From an uncultured Eubacteriales bacterium (GTDB lineage: Bacteria; Bacillota; Clostridia; Oscillospirales; Butyricicoccaceae): 6,671 bases of DNA. Below the pieces are notes generated by a model. That model made no database searches. It was not told where the DNA came from and was given only the letters and a program-made list of their open reading frames with translations. Shown here piece by piece: positions 1-4,071 of this stretch. Position 1 is the first letter of the stretch; each line of letters starts with the position of its first letter. A program made the position numbers and the translations under genes. The DNA lies in contig CAJTUM010000036.1 of assembly GCA_910579575.1 (NCBI GenBank), positions 1 through 6,671 of the forward strand. The letters are read 5' to 3'.

Positions 1-1
1 C

Positions 2-1150
2 GCCCAAAGCGCGGAAGAGGCCGAAGCCGCCCGCCAGGCTATTGAGGACCTGACGGTGGAGGCCGAAACCTTGCCGCCGGATACATCGGCCACAGTGGAA
101 AAGACAGTGGACCCAGAAACCGGGGCGGTCAGCCTGCGGTTTGGCGTCCCAGAGGGAAGACAAGGAGAAATAGGCCCACAAGGGCCCCAGGGAACCCAAG
201 GCGAAACTGGCCCGATGGGCCCGGAAGGGCCGGCAGGGCCGCAAGGCGAACAAGGCCAGCCGGGGGCGGCGGGCGGCGCGGGACCTATGGGCCCCCAGGG
301 GCCGGCGGGGCCCAAGGGGGATACCGGAGCCACAGGAGCCCAAGGCCCGCAAGGCCCTGCTGGAGCTACCGGCCCTCAAGGTCCCAAAGGCGCGACGGGA
401 GCGACCGGGGCCACAGGCTCCCAAGGGCCCAAAGGGGATCAGGGGTTGTTTTACGCGACCTGCTCCACCTCTTCCTCCACCGCGGCCAAAGTTGCCGCCT
501 GCACAGGGTTTTCTCTGGTCACAGGGGCGGTTGTGGCCGTCAAATTCACCAATACCAACACCGCCTCCAGCCCTACCTTGAACGTCAACAGCACTGGCGC
601 GAAGGCGATCAAAAAATATGGAACCGCCGCCCCGGAGACCTATTTGTGGCAGGCAGGCGCTGTGGTGGAGTTTGTCTACGACGGCAGTTATTGGCTAATC
701 GCCAACGGGAGCACGGCCACTACCAGTTATTATGGATTGACCAAGCTCTCCAGCAGCGTCAGCAGCACAAGCACTGCTCTGGCCGCCACCCCATATGCGG
801 TGAAGCAGGCCTACGACAAGGCCGCGGCGGCGATGGGGATAAATGGGTTTGGAAAGCTAATTGTTGAAAAAAGTGATACTTTTTCCCTGAGTTCGGGATT
901 ACAAACTCAAAATTGTTCTTTTGGAAATGCATCAAACCCATTGTCTCTTGAAGCAGGGACATATCTTATACTTCTTGCTTTAGCGGTGAGCTCTGTATTT
1001 GGATCAAATGATTACGCAACATCAGGCGCTTTTGGAATTCCATTATATTTCACAACAAATGGATCCTCTTTTGCGAGGCTTCCTGTCGCATATTATTCTA
1101 TTGGGTCCAGGACAGAGAAAGGTATTGTTAGGATATACAAAATTGCATAG
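2..1150 (+). CDS. Collagen-like phage tail fibre (5' end outside window)
   Basis: Partial gene: the frame is open to the left edge (Ala-Gln-Ser-Ala...), so a GTG at 56 is not the real start. Order: an Ala/Glu-rich helix-like segment with 'VEAETLPPD' and 'RFGVPEGRQG', typical of the neck of siphophage fibres; an uninterrupted Gly-X-Y collagen-like run (nt 155-445, 33 glycines at every third residue, many GPQ/GPK/GAT triplets); a conserved-looking fibre domain (nt ~446-720, 'YATCSTSS', 'TLNVNSTGAKAI'); one copy of the short phage tail-fibre repeat ('YGLTKLSS...AATPYAVKQAYD', nt ~730-815); then a ~103-residue tip (nt ~841-1147). Collagen-like runs form trimeric stalks in phage fibres, and the tip probably contacts the host surface. 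The tip coding DNA is sharply AT-rich compared with the rest, which suggests module exchange. Fibre identity is firm; the receptor is unknown. Confidence 0.9.
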   Translation, partial: AQSAEEAEAARQAIEDLTVEAETLPPDTSATVEKTVDPETGAVSLRFGVPEGRQGEIGPQGPQGTQGETGPMGPEGPAGPQGEQGQPGAAGGAGPMGPQGPAGPKGDTGATGAQGPQGPAGATGPQGPKGATGATGATGSQGPKGDQGLFYATCSTSSSTAAKVAACTGFSLVTGAVVAVKFTNTNTASSPTLNVNSTGAKAIKKYGTAAPETYLWQAGAVVEFVYDGSYWLIANGSTATTSYYGLTKLSSSVSSTSTALAATPYAVKQAYDKAAAAMGINGFGKLIVEKSDTFSLSSGLQTQNCSFGNASNPLSLEAGTYLILLALAVSSVFGSNDYATSGAFGIPLYFTTNGSSFARLPVAYYSIGSRTEKGIVRIYKIA

Positions 1151-1151
1151 C

Positions 1152-1193
1152 AAAAATCCCCCGCCTCTCCCGGTCATCCGGGAAAGACGGGGG
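1152..1193 (-). terminator. Rho-independent terminator of TA module 1
   Basis: CCCCCG (1158-1163) pairs with CGGGGG (1188-1193) and TCCCGG (1168-1173) pairs with CCGGGA (1178-1183) around a 4-nt loop, with a small internal loop between the stems. The five A's at 1152-1156 give a U tract on the - strand, none on the +. It lies 15 bp past the antitoxin stop. It may also slow + strand transcripts leaving the tail fibre gene. Confidence 0.75.
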
Positions 1194-1207
1194 AGGAAAC
1201 AAGAGCT

Positions 1208-1405
1208 TTAACTCCAATCAATGCTGTCGTGGGGAATGGTTTCGCCTTGCCGGTATTCCCGGCGGGCCTGGGCGATATCGGCCAGGTCTTCCGGCGCGGC
1301 TGCGTCGTCTGGCACAAAGCGCCGGGCGATTTCCAGCAGCAGCAGCTGCTCCGCTTCGGGCATCAGGTCAATCATTTCAACCAGTTGGTTTCGGACAGGA
1401 GACAT
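1208..1405 (-). CDS. Type II antitoxin, RelB-like (module 1)
   Basis: 65-residue acidic protein, second gene of a toxin-first TA operon. The start is taken as ATG at 1405, because AAGGGGG lies 7 nt upstream of it, and the in-frame TTG at 1411 would sit too close to that ribosome site. The ATG follows the toxin stop by 2 nt, so translation is probably coupled. N-terminus 'VRNQLVEMIDLMPEAEQLLLLEIARRF' looks amphipathic and helical; the C-terminus contains 'EDLADIAQARREYRQGETI' and ends 'IDW'. This resembles the many short antitoxins partnered with RelE-like toxins, in which a C-terminal helix wraps the toxin. I see no clear DNA-binding fold and cannot name the antitoxin family. Role inferred from the neighbour and size. 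Confidence 0.75.
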   Translation of the reverse strand: MSPVRNQLVEMIDLMPEAEQLLLLEIARRFVPDDAAAPEDLADIAQARREYRQGETIPHDSIDWS

Positions 1406-1407
1406 TG

Positions 1408-1650
1408 TCAAACCCCCTTATATACTTGGCCTCGCGGCTGGATTTTTTCGATCAGGATTTCGCCGGCGGTAGGATAAGAAAACAGGACGCGCCAATCGCC
1501 CACCCGCAGCCGAAAGCTGCCGGAGGCCCCCTTCAGCGGTTTGACGTCCCCTTGGGGCAGGCTTTCAATGGCGATTTTCATCCGCTGCTTTGTTTTGCGG
1601 TCCATGCCGCCGATGGCCTTGACCGCCTGCTTGGCGTATGTGATTTTCAT
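1408..1650 (-). CDS. RelE-superfamily toxin (module 1)
   Basis: 80 residues from ATG 1650, the usual RelE/ParE length. GGAGG stands 8 nt upstream and a promoter at 1682-1710 fixes this start; an in-frame ATG at 1710 lies in the promoter and is rejected. The RelE core is visible: 'LPQGDVKPLKGASGSFRLRVGDWRVLF' (residues 31-57) followed by 'IEKIQPRGQVYKGV' at the end. By analogy with E. coli RelE, R47/R49 correspond to K52/K54, R54 to R61, R73 to R81 and Y77 to Y87, so the RNA-cleaving residues appear intact. Family members cleave mRNA on the ribosome; ParE-type relatives instead poison gyrase, but the basic and Tyr residues favour an mRNA interferase. First gene of a two-gene operon with the antitoxin 2 nt downstream. 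Confidence 0.88.
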   Translation of the reverse strand: MKITYAKQAVKAIGGMDRKTKQRMKIAIESLPQGDVKPLKGASGSFRLRVGDWRVLFSYPTAGEILIEKIQPRGQVYKGV

Positions 1651-1681
1651 CCAAATCGCCTCCGGCGGATTTATTTTGATT

Positions 1682-1710
1682 AGTATACCACAAAACGGGC
1701 GGCCCGGCAA
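1682..1710 (-). promoter_or_regulatory. Promoter of TA module 1
   Basis: On the - strand: TTGCCG (-35, 1710-1705), 17-bp spacer, TATACT (-10, 1687-1682) preceded by TGG, an extended -10. It lies 32 bp before the toxin ATG. The palindrome GTATAC (1683-1688) overlaps the -10 and is a plausible autoregulatory operator, which is a guess. Confidence 0.7.
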
Positions 1711-1748
1711 TGGGCAGAAAGGCGAACCGGCTGCCCGTTGGGACGCAT

Positions 1749-1781
1749 AAAAACCCCGCCTCCCGTTATCGGGGGAGGCGG
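1749..1781 (-). terminator. Rho-independent terminator of TA module 2
   Basis: CCGCCTCCC (1756-1764) pairs with GGGAGGCGG (1773-1781), a 9-bp GC-rich stem with an 8-nt loop. On the - strand it runs into GG then five T's (1753-1749). It sits 15 bp past the module 2 antitoxin stop and just upstream of the module 1 promoter, so the two modules are transcriptionally insulated. Confidence 0.8.
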
Positions 1782-1796
1782 AGGCGAAAGAACTGC

Positions 1797-2063
1797 TCAG
1801 CGGGCCAATTTATAGAGAATATATTGGTTGAGGCTGACGCCGTCGGCTTTGGCTTGTTGGGCCAAGTCCCGGTGGAGGCTGCGGGGAATGCGGATATTCA
1901 GCTTGCCGCTGTAATCCTCCACGCTGCGCTGGAATTGCTCCAGCGAGACGGCGGAGCCGTCGTTGATTTTTGCCGCTTCTGCCAGCATGGCCAGGTCGAT
2001 TGCGTCCGGCTGTTCCTCTGGCAAAAGGTTTAGCTTTTTTTCAAATTCAGCAGGATTCATCAT
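1797..2063 (-). CDS. Type II antitoxin with C-terminal ribbon-helix-helix, HicB-like (module 2)
   Basis: 88 residues from ATG 2063 (or 86 from the adjacent ATG 2060); GGAGG is 5 or 8 nt upstream. The ATGA overlap with the toxin stop (2060-2063) indicates translational coupling. Residues ~53-87, 'GKLNIRIPRSLHRDL...DGVSLNQYILYKLA', are a ribbon-helix-helix domain: beta strand 'KLNIRIP', helix, turn 'GVS', helix. This wording is characteristic of the C-terminal domain of HicB-type antitoxins. Residues 1-50 are acidic and probably bind the toxin. Such proteins neutralise the toxin and repress their own promoter as dimers. The partner is RelE-like rather than HicA-like, an unusual pairing for this C-terminal domain. 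Confidence 0.85.
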   Translation of the reverse strand: MMNPAEFEKKLNLLPEEQPDAIDLAMLAEAAKINDGSAVSLEQFQRSVEDYSGKLNIRIPRSLHRDLAQQAKADGVSLNQYILYKLAR

Positions 2064-2314
2064 TCATACCTCCGATATTTGATGTTCGTTCGGGTGTTGA
2101 TGGTTTCCACGACGATGATCTGCCCGCCGCTGTATCGAAATAGGATACGATAATGGTCGATTTTCATGCGGAATAAATCGTTGGAACCGCTGAGGCGGAC
2201 AATATTTCCTTCCAGATTTTTTAGTTTGTCCAGCGCTCGGTAAAATTTTATGCGGGTGTTGGCGTCCACAGAGGCCAGATATTTTCGCGGCTGCTTTTCC
2301 AGCTTTAGTTCCAT
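2060..2314 (-). CDS. RelE-superfamily toxin (module 2)
   Basis: 84 residues from ATG 2314. AGGGGGG lies ~10 nt upstream and a nearer AAGG also precedes the start. RelE/ParE features: 'KQPRKYLASVDANTRIKFYRALDKL' (residues 7-31, two helices), 'NIVRLSGSNDLFRMKIDHYRILFRY' (37-61) and 'VVETINTRTNIKYRRYE' at the end. Aligned by eye to E. coli RelE, R49/K51 match K52/K54, R56 matches R61, R75 matches R81 and Y80 matches Y87, so ribosome-dependent mRNA cleavage is likely. Only distantly similar to the module 1 toxin, so the two modules are not a recent duplication. First gene of the operon; its stop overlaps the antitoxin start by 4 bp. Confidence 0.88.
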   Translation of the reverse strand: MELKLEKQPRKYLASVDANTRIKFYRALDKLKNLEGNIVRLSGSNDLFRMKIDHYRILFRYSGGQIIVVETINTRTNIKYRRYE

Positions 2315-2330
2315 TGCCTTGCCGCCCCCC

Positions 2331-2358
2331 TTTTTACAAGTATAGTACCAAATATAAT
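2331..2358 (+). promoter_or_regulatory. Possible + strand promoter for the lysis genes
   Basis: A perfect TATAAT at 2353-2358 lies 33 bp before the ATG at 2392. The -35 region is poor: TTTACA at 2333-2338 is only 14 bp away, and TTTTTA at 2331-2336 is 16 bp away. If used, it overlaps the module 2 TA promoter face to face. The -10 is AT-rich sequence inside that promoter's spacer, so it may be chance. Confidence 0.35.
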
Positions 2359-2370
2359 TCTAAATGTCAA
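2342..2370 (-). promoter_or_regulatory. Promoter of TA module 2
   Basis: On the - strand: a perfect TTGACA (-35, 2370-2365), 17-bp spacer, TACTAT (-10, 2347-2342) preceded by TGG (extended -10). A second possible -10, TATACT at 2344-2339, has a 20-bp spacer and is less likely. 27 bp before the toxin ATG. Confidence 0.75.
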
Positions 2371-2391
2371 CACAGAAAGGAAGTAAAAACC

Positions 2392-2682
2392 ATGAACGAG
2401 CAGAGAAACATTTTCCTGGAGCACAAGCGGACGATGCTGGAGATCGCCCGGGCCAACCATGTGGATACCAGCGTGGCGGCAAACCTGGCCTGCCAGATGG
2501 CCCGGGAGGCGCTGGCGGGCAAACCGGTCTCCTATTCCACCGAAGGCGTGGAGGATTTCATGACCTGGGCAGGCGAGGTGGAAAACCTGACCAAGGCGGA
2601 AATCGCCGCCCAGATGGCGGAATACAACCGCGCCGCCAGCCAAGCTATTATCAACGGCAAGCCCTGGAGCTTGGAGGATTAG
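2392..2682 (+). CDS. Small phage protein of unknown function upstream of endolysin
   Basis: 96 residues from ATG 2392, with AAAGGAAG about 8 nt upstream. Soluble, no signal peptide and no membrane segment; mostly helix-forming, beginning 'MNEQRNIFLEHKRTMLEIARANHVD' and ending 'AIINGKPWSLED'. I do not recognise the family. It is the first + strand gene after the TA island and ends 3 nt before the amidase ATG; the amidase ribosome site lies inside its last codons, so the two are almost certainly cotranscribed and perhaps coupled. The position just before an endolysin would suit a holin or lysis accessory, but the lack of any hydrophobic stretch argues against a holin. Codon choice is GC-rich like its neighbours, which supports it being real. 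Confidence 0.8.
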   Translation: MNEQRNIFLEHKRTMLEIARANHVDTSVAANLACQMAREALAGKPVSYSTEGVEDFMTWAGEVENLTKAEIAAQMAEYNRAASQAIINGKPWSLED

Positions 2683-2685
2683 ACA

Positions 2686-3390
2686 ATGGGCGGGATTCCA
2701 TTTCTCCAGGCCCACAACGGCAACTACCGAAAGGGCCGCGCCTCTTCCATCCAGTACATCGTGATCCACTACACGGCCAACGACGGGGACGCGGCGGCGG
2801 GCAACGCCCGGTATTTTGCCTCCCAGGCTCTGAAAAGCCTGGCCAGCGCCCATTATTTTGTGGACGAGCGCCAGGTCTGGCAGTCTGTGAAAGACGCAGA
2901 CACGGCCTATCACTGCGGGACGGCGGGCAAATACCGGCATCCATCCTGCCGCAACGGGAACAGCCTGGGCATCGAGCTTTGCAGCCGGAAGGACAAAAAT
3001 GGGCGGTATTATTTCAAGCCGGAGACGTTGGAGCGGGCGGCGGCGCTGGCCCGGGCATTGGCGCAAACATACCAAATTCCGCCGGAACATATCCTGCGCC
3101 ATTACGACGTGACAGGCAAAACCTGCCCGGCCCCTATGGTCCAGGACCCGGCGCTGTGGGAGCGGTTCAAAACCATGATTTGGGAAGGAGGAGACGATAT
3201 GAACGAATATCCCGATTGGGCGAAAAAAACCTACAGCTGGATTTCCGACCTGCCCGGCTGGGCCCAGACCGCCGCCCGCAAGGCCGTGGCCAAGGGAATT
3301 GTGGCCACAAACAGGGACAGCTCGATCACCCTGCTGGGGGCCAATTTGCAGCCCCTGGTCTGGATGGACCGGGCCGGATTGCTGGAGTAG
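2686..3390 (+). CDS. Endolysin: zinc-dependent N-acetylmuramoyl-L-alanine amidase
   Basis: 234 residues from ATG 2686, GGAGG 8 nt upstream. The Amidase_2/T7-lysozyme-like fold spans about residues 5-160 and cuts the bond between MurNAc and L-Ala in peptidoglycan. Zinc ligands by motif are H28 ('YIVIHYTA'), H139 ('ILRHYDVTGKTC') and C147; K145, two residues before the Cys, matches the catalytic Lys of T7 lysozyme; 'SLGIELCS' (93-100) is the usual central strand. No signal peptide, so export needs a holin or other route. A C-terminal ~63-residue part ('EYPDWAKKTYSWISDLPGWAQTAARKAVAKGIV...DRAGLLE') resembles S-layer-homology-like wall-binding helices. It begins exactly at an internal ATG with a consensus ribosome site. 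Catalytic assignment is firm; the wall-binding role of the C-terminus is inference. Confidence 0.93.
   Translation: MGGIPFLQAHNGNYRKGRASSIQYIVIHYTANDGDAAAGNARYFASQALKSLASAHYFVDERQVWQSVKDADTAYHCGTAGKYRHPSCRNGNSLGIELCSRKDKNGRYYFKPETLERAAALARALAQTYQIPPEHILRHYDVTGKTCPAPMVQDPALWERFKTMIWEGGDDMNEYPDWAKKTYSWISDLPGWAQTAARKAVAKGIVATNRDSSITLLGANLQPLVWMDRAGLLE
3185..3201 (+). promoter_or_regulatory. Internal ribosome binding site and ATG inside the endolysin gene
   Basis: AAGGAGG at 3185-3191 stands 7 nt before an in-frame ATG at 3199-3201 (Met172). It is as strong as any ribosome site in the window. Initiation here would make a 63-residue C-terminal polypeptide (3199-3390) beginning at the domain boundary. 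Several clostridial and enterococcal phage endolysins are known to produce such wall-binding-domain-only subunits from internal starts. Confidence 0.65.
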
Positions 3391-3702
3391 GCCAGCTCTA
3401 CCAGGACGGCGGAGGGGGGATTCATCCCAGGGCTTCGGGTGAAGACGGGGGAGGAATCCCTCCACCGCCTAACGGCGGTCCCCCTCCCTTTGGCAAGGGA
3501 GGCTTACGACGGACGGGGCTGCGGTACAGGCCAGCCCCCCTTGCGAAAGGGGGGTGGAGCCAGCGGAGCTGGCGGAGGGGGGATTCATCCTCGCGCACAG
3601 GCTCCGTTGCGGGAGGATTCGTTCCCCGGGGCTTGGGCGGAGCACAAAGGAAAAATAACTGCCAAGCAAAACACGGGTTATGCTTGCCGGCGCTGGCCGG
3701 CG
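3391..3702. repeat. Gene-free spacer built from GC-rich intergenic repeats
   Basis: No credible gene in 312 bp. It holds several hairpins and related repeat units: a 20-nt perfect direct repeat (3408-3427 and 3571-3590); a looser third copy near 3612-3640; hairpins ACCGCC/GGCGGT (3464-3479), CCTCCCTT/AAGGGAGG (3483-3502) and CCCCCCTT/AAGGGGGG with a GCGA loop (3535-3554); and GCCGGC/GCCGGC (3686-3701) directly before the next promoter's -35. The unit at 3454-3504 read on the + strand resembles 3590-3531 read on the - strand, so two copies of one element face each other. Such elements are usually intergenic REP-like repeats. Long frames crossing the spacer are products of its GC-rich, stop-poor composition. 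Confidence 0.75.
3508..3558 (+). repeat. Dispersed intergenic repeat, copy A
   Basis: Matches 6620-6671: a 17-nt block starting GACGGACGGGG with one mismatch, an 8-9-nt unrelated spacer, then an identical 26-nt block containing the hairpin CCCCCCTT-GCGA-AAGGGGGG and ending GTGGA. Lies 118 bp past the endolysin stop. Confidence 0.85.
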
Positions 3703-3732
3703 TTGACAAAAAGCGGCGTTTTTTGATAGAAT
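3703..3732 (+). promoter_or_regulatory. Strong sigma-A-type promoter, rightward
   Basis: Perfect TTGACA (3703-3708), 18-bp spacer, TAGAAT (3727-3732) with TGA directly before it (extended -10). Transcription should begin near 3739, right before the hairpin CCCCTC-CGAG-GAGGGG (3741-3756), giving an RNA with a structured 5' end. It drives the 31-residue ORF at 3837 and faces the - promoter at 4018-4047. Confidence 0.8.
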
Positions 3733-3758
3733 AAAAAAGCCCCTCCGAGGAGGGGACG

Positions 3759-3791
3759 GAAGAAGGCGCTGTTACATAAGGCGGTTGGCCC
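3759..3791 (+). repeat. Left arm of 31-33-nt inverted repeat
   Basis: Reads nearly the same as the complement of 3980-4010: 28 matches, 3 mismatches and 2 single-base gaps, including a perfect 10-nt end CGGTTGGCCC. One mismatch is a G-U pair in RNA. In the + transcript this arm can pair with the right arm and enclose the small ORF. Confidence 0.85.
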
Positions 3792-3836
3792 ACCGATTTA
3801 CCCCGGCAAAATTTCAAGCGGGGGAGGCGGTAGCTG

Positions 3837-3932
3837 ATGGGAAACGATTTCCGGGCATTTTTGTTCCGGTTCGCGGCGTGCGCAGTGGTGATATTCATCA
3901 TCCTGTGTCTCATCGCCCCAAAAGCGTGTTAG
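3837..3932 (+). CDS. 31-residue hydrophobic peptide, candidate type I toxin
   Basis: ATG 3837 with GGGGGAGG ending 9 nt upstream. The peptide has a charged N-terminus (MGNDFRAFLFR), one membrane-spanning stretch (about residues 12-27, 'FAACAVVIFIILCLIA') and a short PKAC tail. Length and layout match bacterial type I toxins (TisB, Fst, Ldr, BsrG: 29-38 residues), which depolarise or damage the membrane, and also match small phage membrane proteins. It is read from the strong promoter at 3703-3732 behind a ~98-nt leader; CCCCG (3801-3805) can pair with CGGGG (3819-3823), partly covering the ribosome site. Its stop codon lies in the hairpin 3928-3959, and a facing promoter could make an antisense RNA to its 3' end. 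I recognise no family. Being only 31 codons, it could be chance within a structured RNA. Confidence 0.55.
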   Translation: MGNDFRAFLFRFAACAVVIFIILCLIAPKAC

Positions 3933-3959
3933 CCGCCCGGCTGCTTCCGGACGGCTAAC
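3920..3959 (-). terminator. Hairpin, probable terminator of the antisense RNA
   Basis: GTTAGCCG (3928-3935) pairs with CGGCTAAC (3952-3959) and CCGG (3937-3940) with CCGG (3947-3950) around a 6-nt loop, with one C/A mismatch. On the - strand four U's (3923-3920) follow after 4 nt, a modest tract. On the + strand only a broken T-rich run follows (TTAGTTAGATTGTT), so stopping in that direction is doubtful. Confidence 0.5.
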
Positions 3960-3979
3960 GGTACTTAGTTAGATTGTTC

Positions 3980-4010
3980 GGGCCAACCGCTAAAGTAACG
4001 GCGCCTCTTC
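3980..4010 (-). repeat. Right arm of 31-33-nt inverted repeat
   Basis: Partner of 3759-3791. It forms the extreme 5' end of the predicted antisense RNA and, on the other strand, part of the 3' untranslated region of the + RNA. Confidence 0.85.
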
Positions 4011-4017
4011 TGCGTTT

Positions 4018-4047
4018 ATTATATCCAAATCGCCTCTGTTTTGTCAA
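4018..4047 (-). promoter_or_regulatory. Near-consensus sigma-A-type promoter, leftward
   Basis: On the - strand: perfect TTGACA (4047-4042), 18-bp spacer, perfect TATAAT (4023-4018). Same spacer length as the facing promoter at 3703-3732. No gene lies downstream on this strand, which points to an RNA product. The -35 falls in the loop of the + strand terminator 4027-4070. Confidence 0.8.
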
Positions 4048-4070
4048 TGGAAACGGAGGCGATTTTTTTT
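4027..4070 (+). terminator. Very strong rho-independent terminator directly before a start codon
   Basis: AAATCGCCTCTGTTT (4027-4041) pairs with AAACGGAGGCGATTT (4051-4065), 15 pairs including one G-U, 9-nt loop, followed by an uninterrupted T8 (4063-4070). The next gene's ATG is at 4072, and its only ribosome site (GGAGG, 4055-4059) is inside the stem. It should end the RNA started at 3739, giving ~330 nt, unless antitermination occurs. Confidence 0.88.
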
Positions 4071-4071
4071 C

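Larger units (their letters stand above)
3920..4011 (-). ncRNA. Candidate antisense RNA (~90 nt) to the 3' end of the 31-codon transcript
   Basis: Predicted from a near-perfect promoter at 4018-4047 (start near 4011) and a hairpin with U tract ending near 3920. It contains no credible ORF. It would be fully complementary to the + transcript from its stop codon through the 3' untranslated region, as in 3'-overlapping type I systems such as bsrG/SR4 or txpA/RatA. Its first ~31 nt (4010-3980) are nearly identical to the + RNA leader 3759-3791. Transcription is not shown by sequence alone. Confidence 0.5.

Noticed and set aside
155..445. Tandem DNA repeat or CRISPR-like array in the fibre gene
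   Set aside because: The periodicity is 9 nt with variable X-Y codons, all in frame: it is the collagen-like Gly-X-Y run, not a DNA repeat array.
841..1150. Diversity-generating retroelement target at the fibre tip
   Set aside because: No reverse transcriptase, accessory gene or second template copy in the window; the AT-rich tip alone does not show adenine-specific variation.
1408..1710. Longer form of the module 1 toxin starting at ATG 1710
   Set aside because: The extra 20 residues would be encoded by the promoter itself; ATG 1650 has GGAGG at 8 nt and gives the normal RelE length.
2305..3465. 386-codon open frame on the - strand opposite the amidase
   Set aside because: Antisense to a gene with intact zinc ligands; the composition is typical of GC-rich antisense frames, and it has no domain or ribosome site.
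2364..3734. 456-codon open frame on the + strand overlapping the 96-residue and amidase genes
   Set aside because: Pro/Gly/Arg-rich translation without any known domain, starting in the TA promoter and running through intergenic repeats; it is a +1 shadow of two well-supported genes.
3422..3913. 163-codon - strand frame downstream of the leftward promoter at 4018-4047
   Set aside because: It begins within the 31-codon ORF and is mostly translated repeat DNA and hairpins; a terminator-like hairpin lies between it and the promoter. The promoter is better explained by a short RNA.
3391..4071. tRNA or known riboswitch in the long spacer
   Set aside because: No cloverleaf with T-arm GGTTCRA pattern, and I recognise no riboswitch consensus; the folds seen are simple hairpins plus the long inverted repeat.
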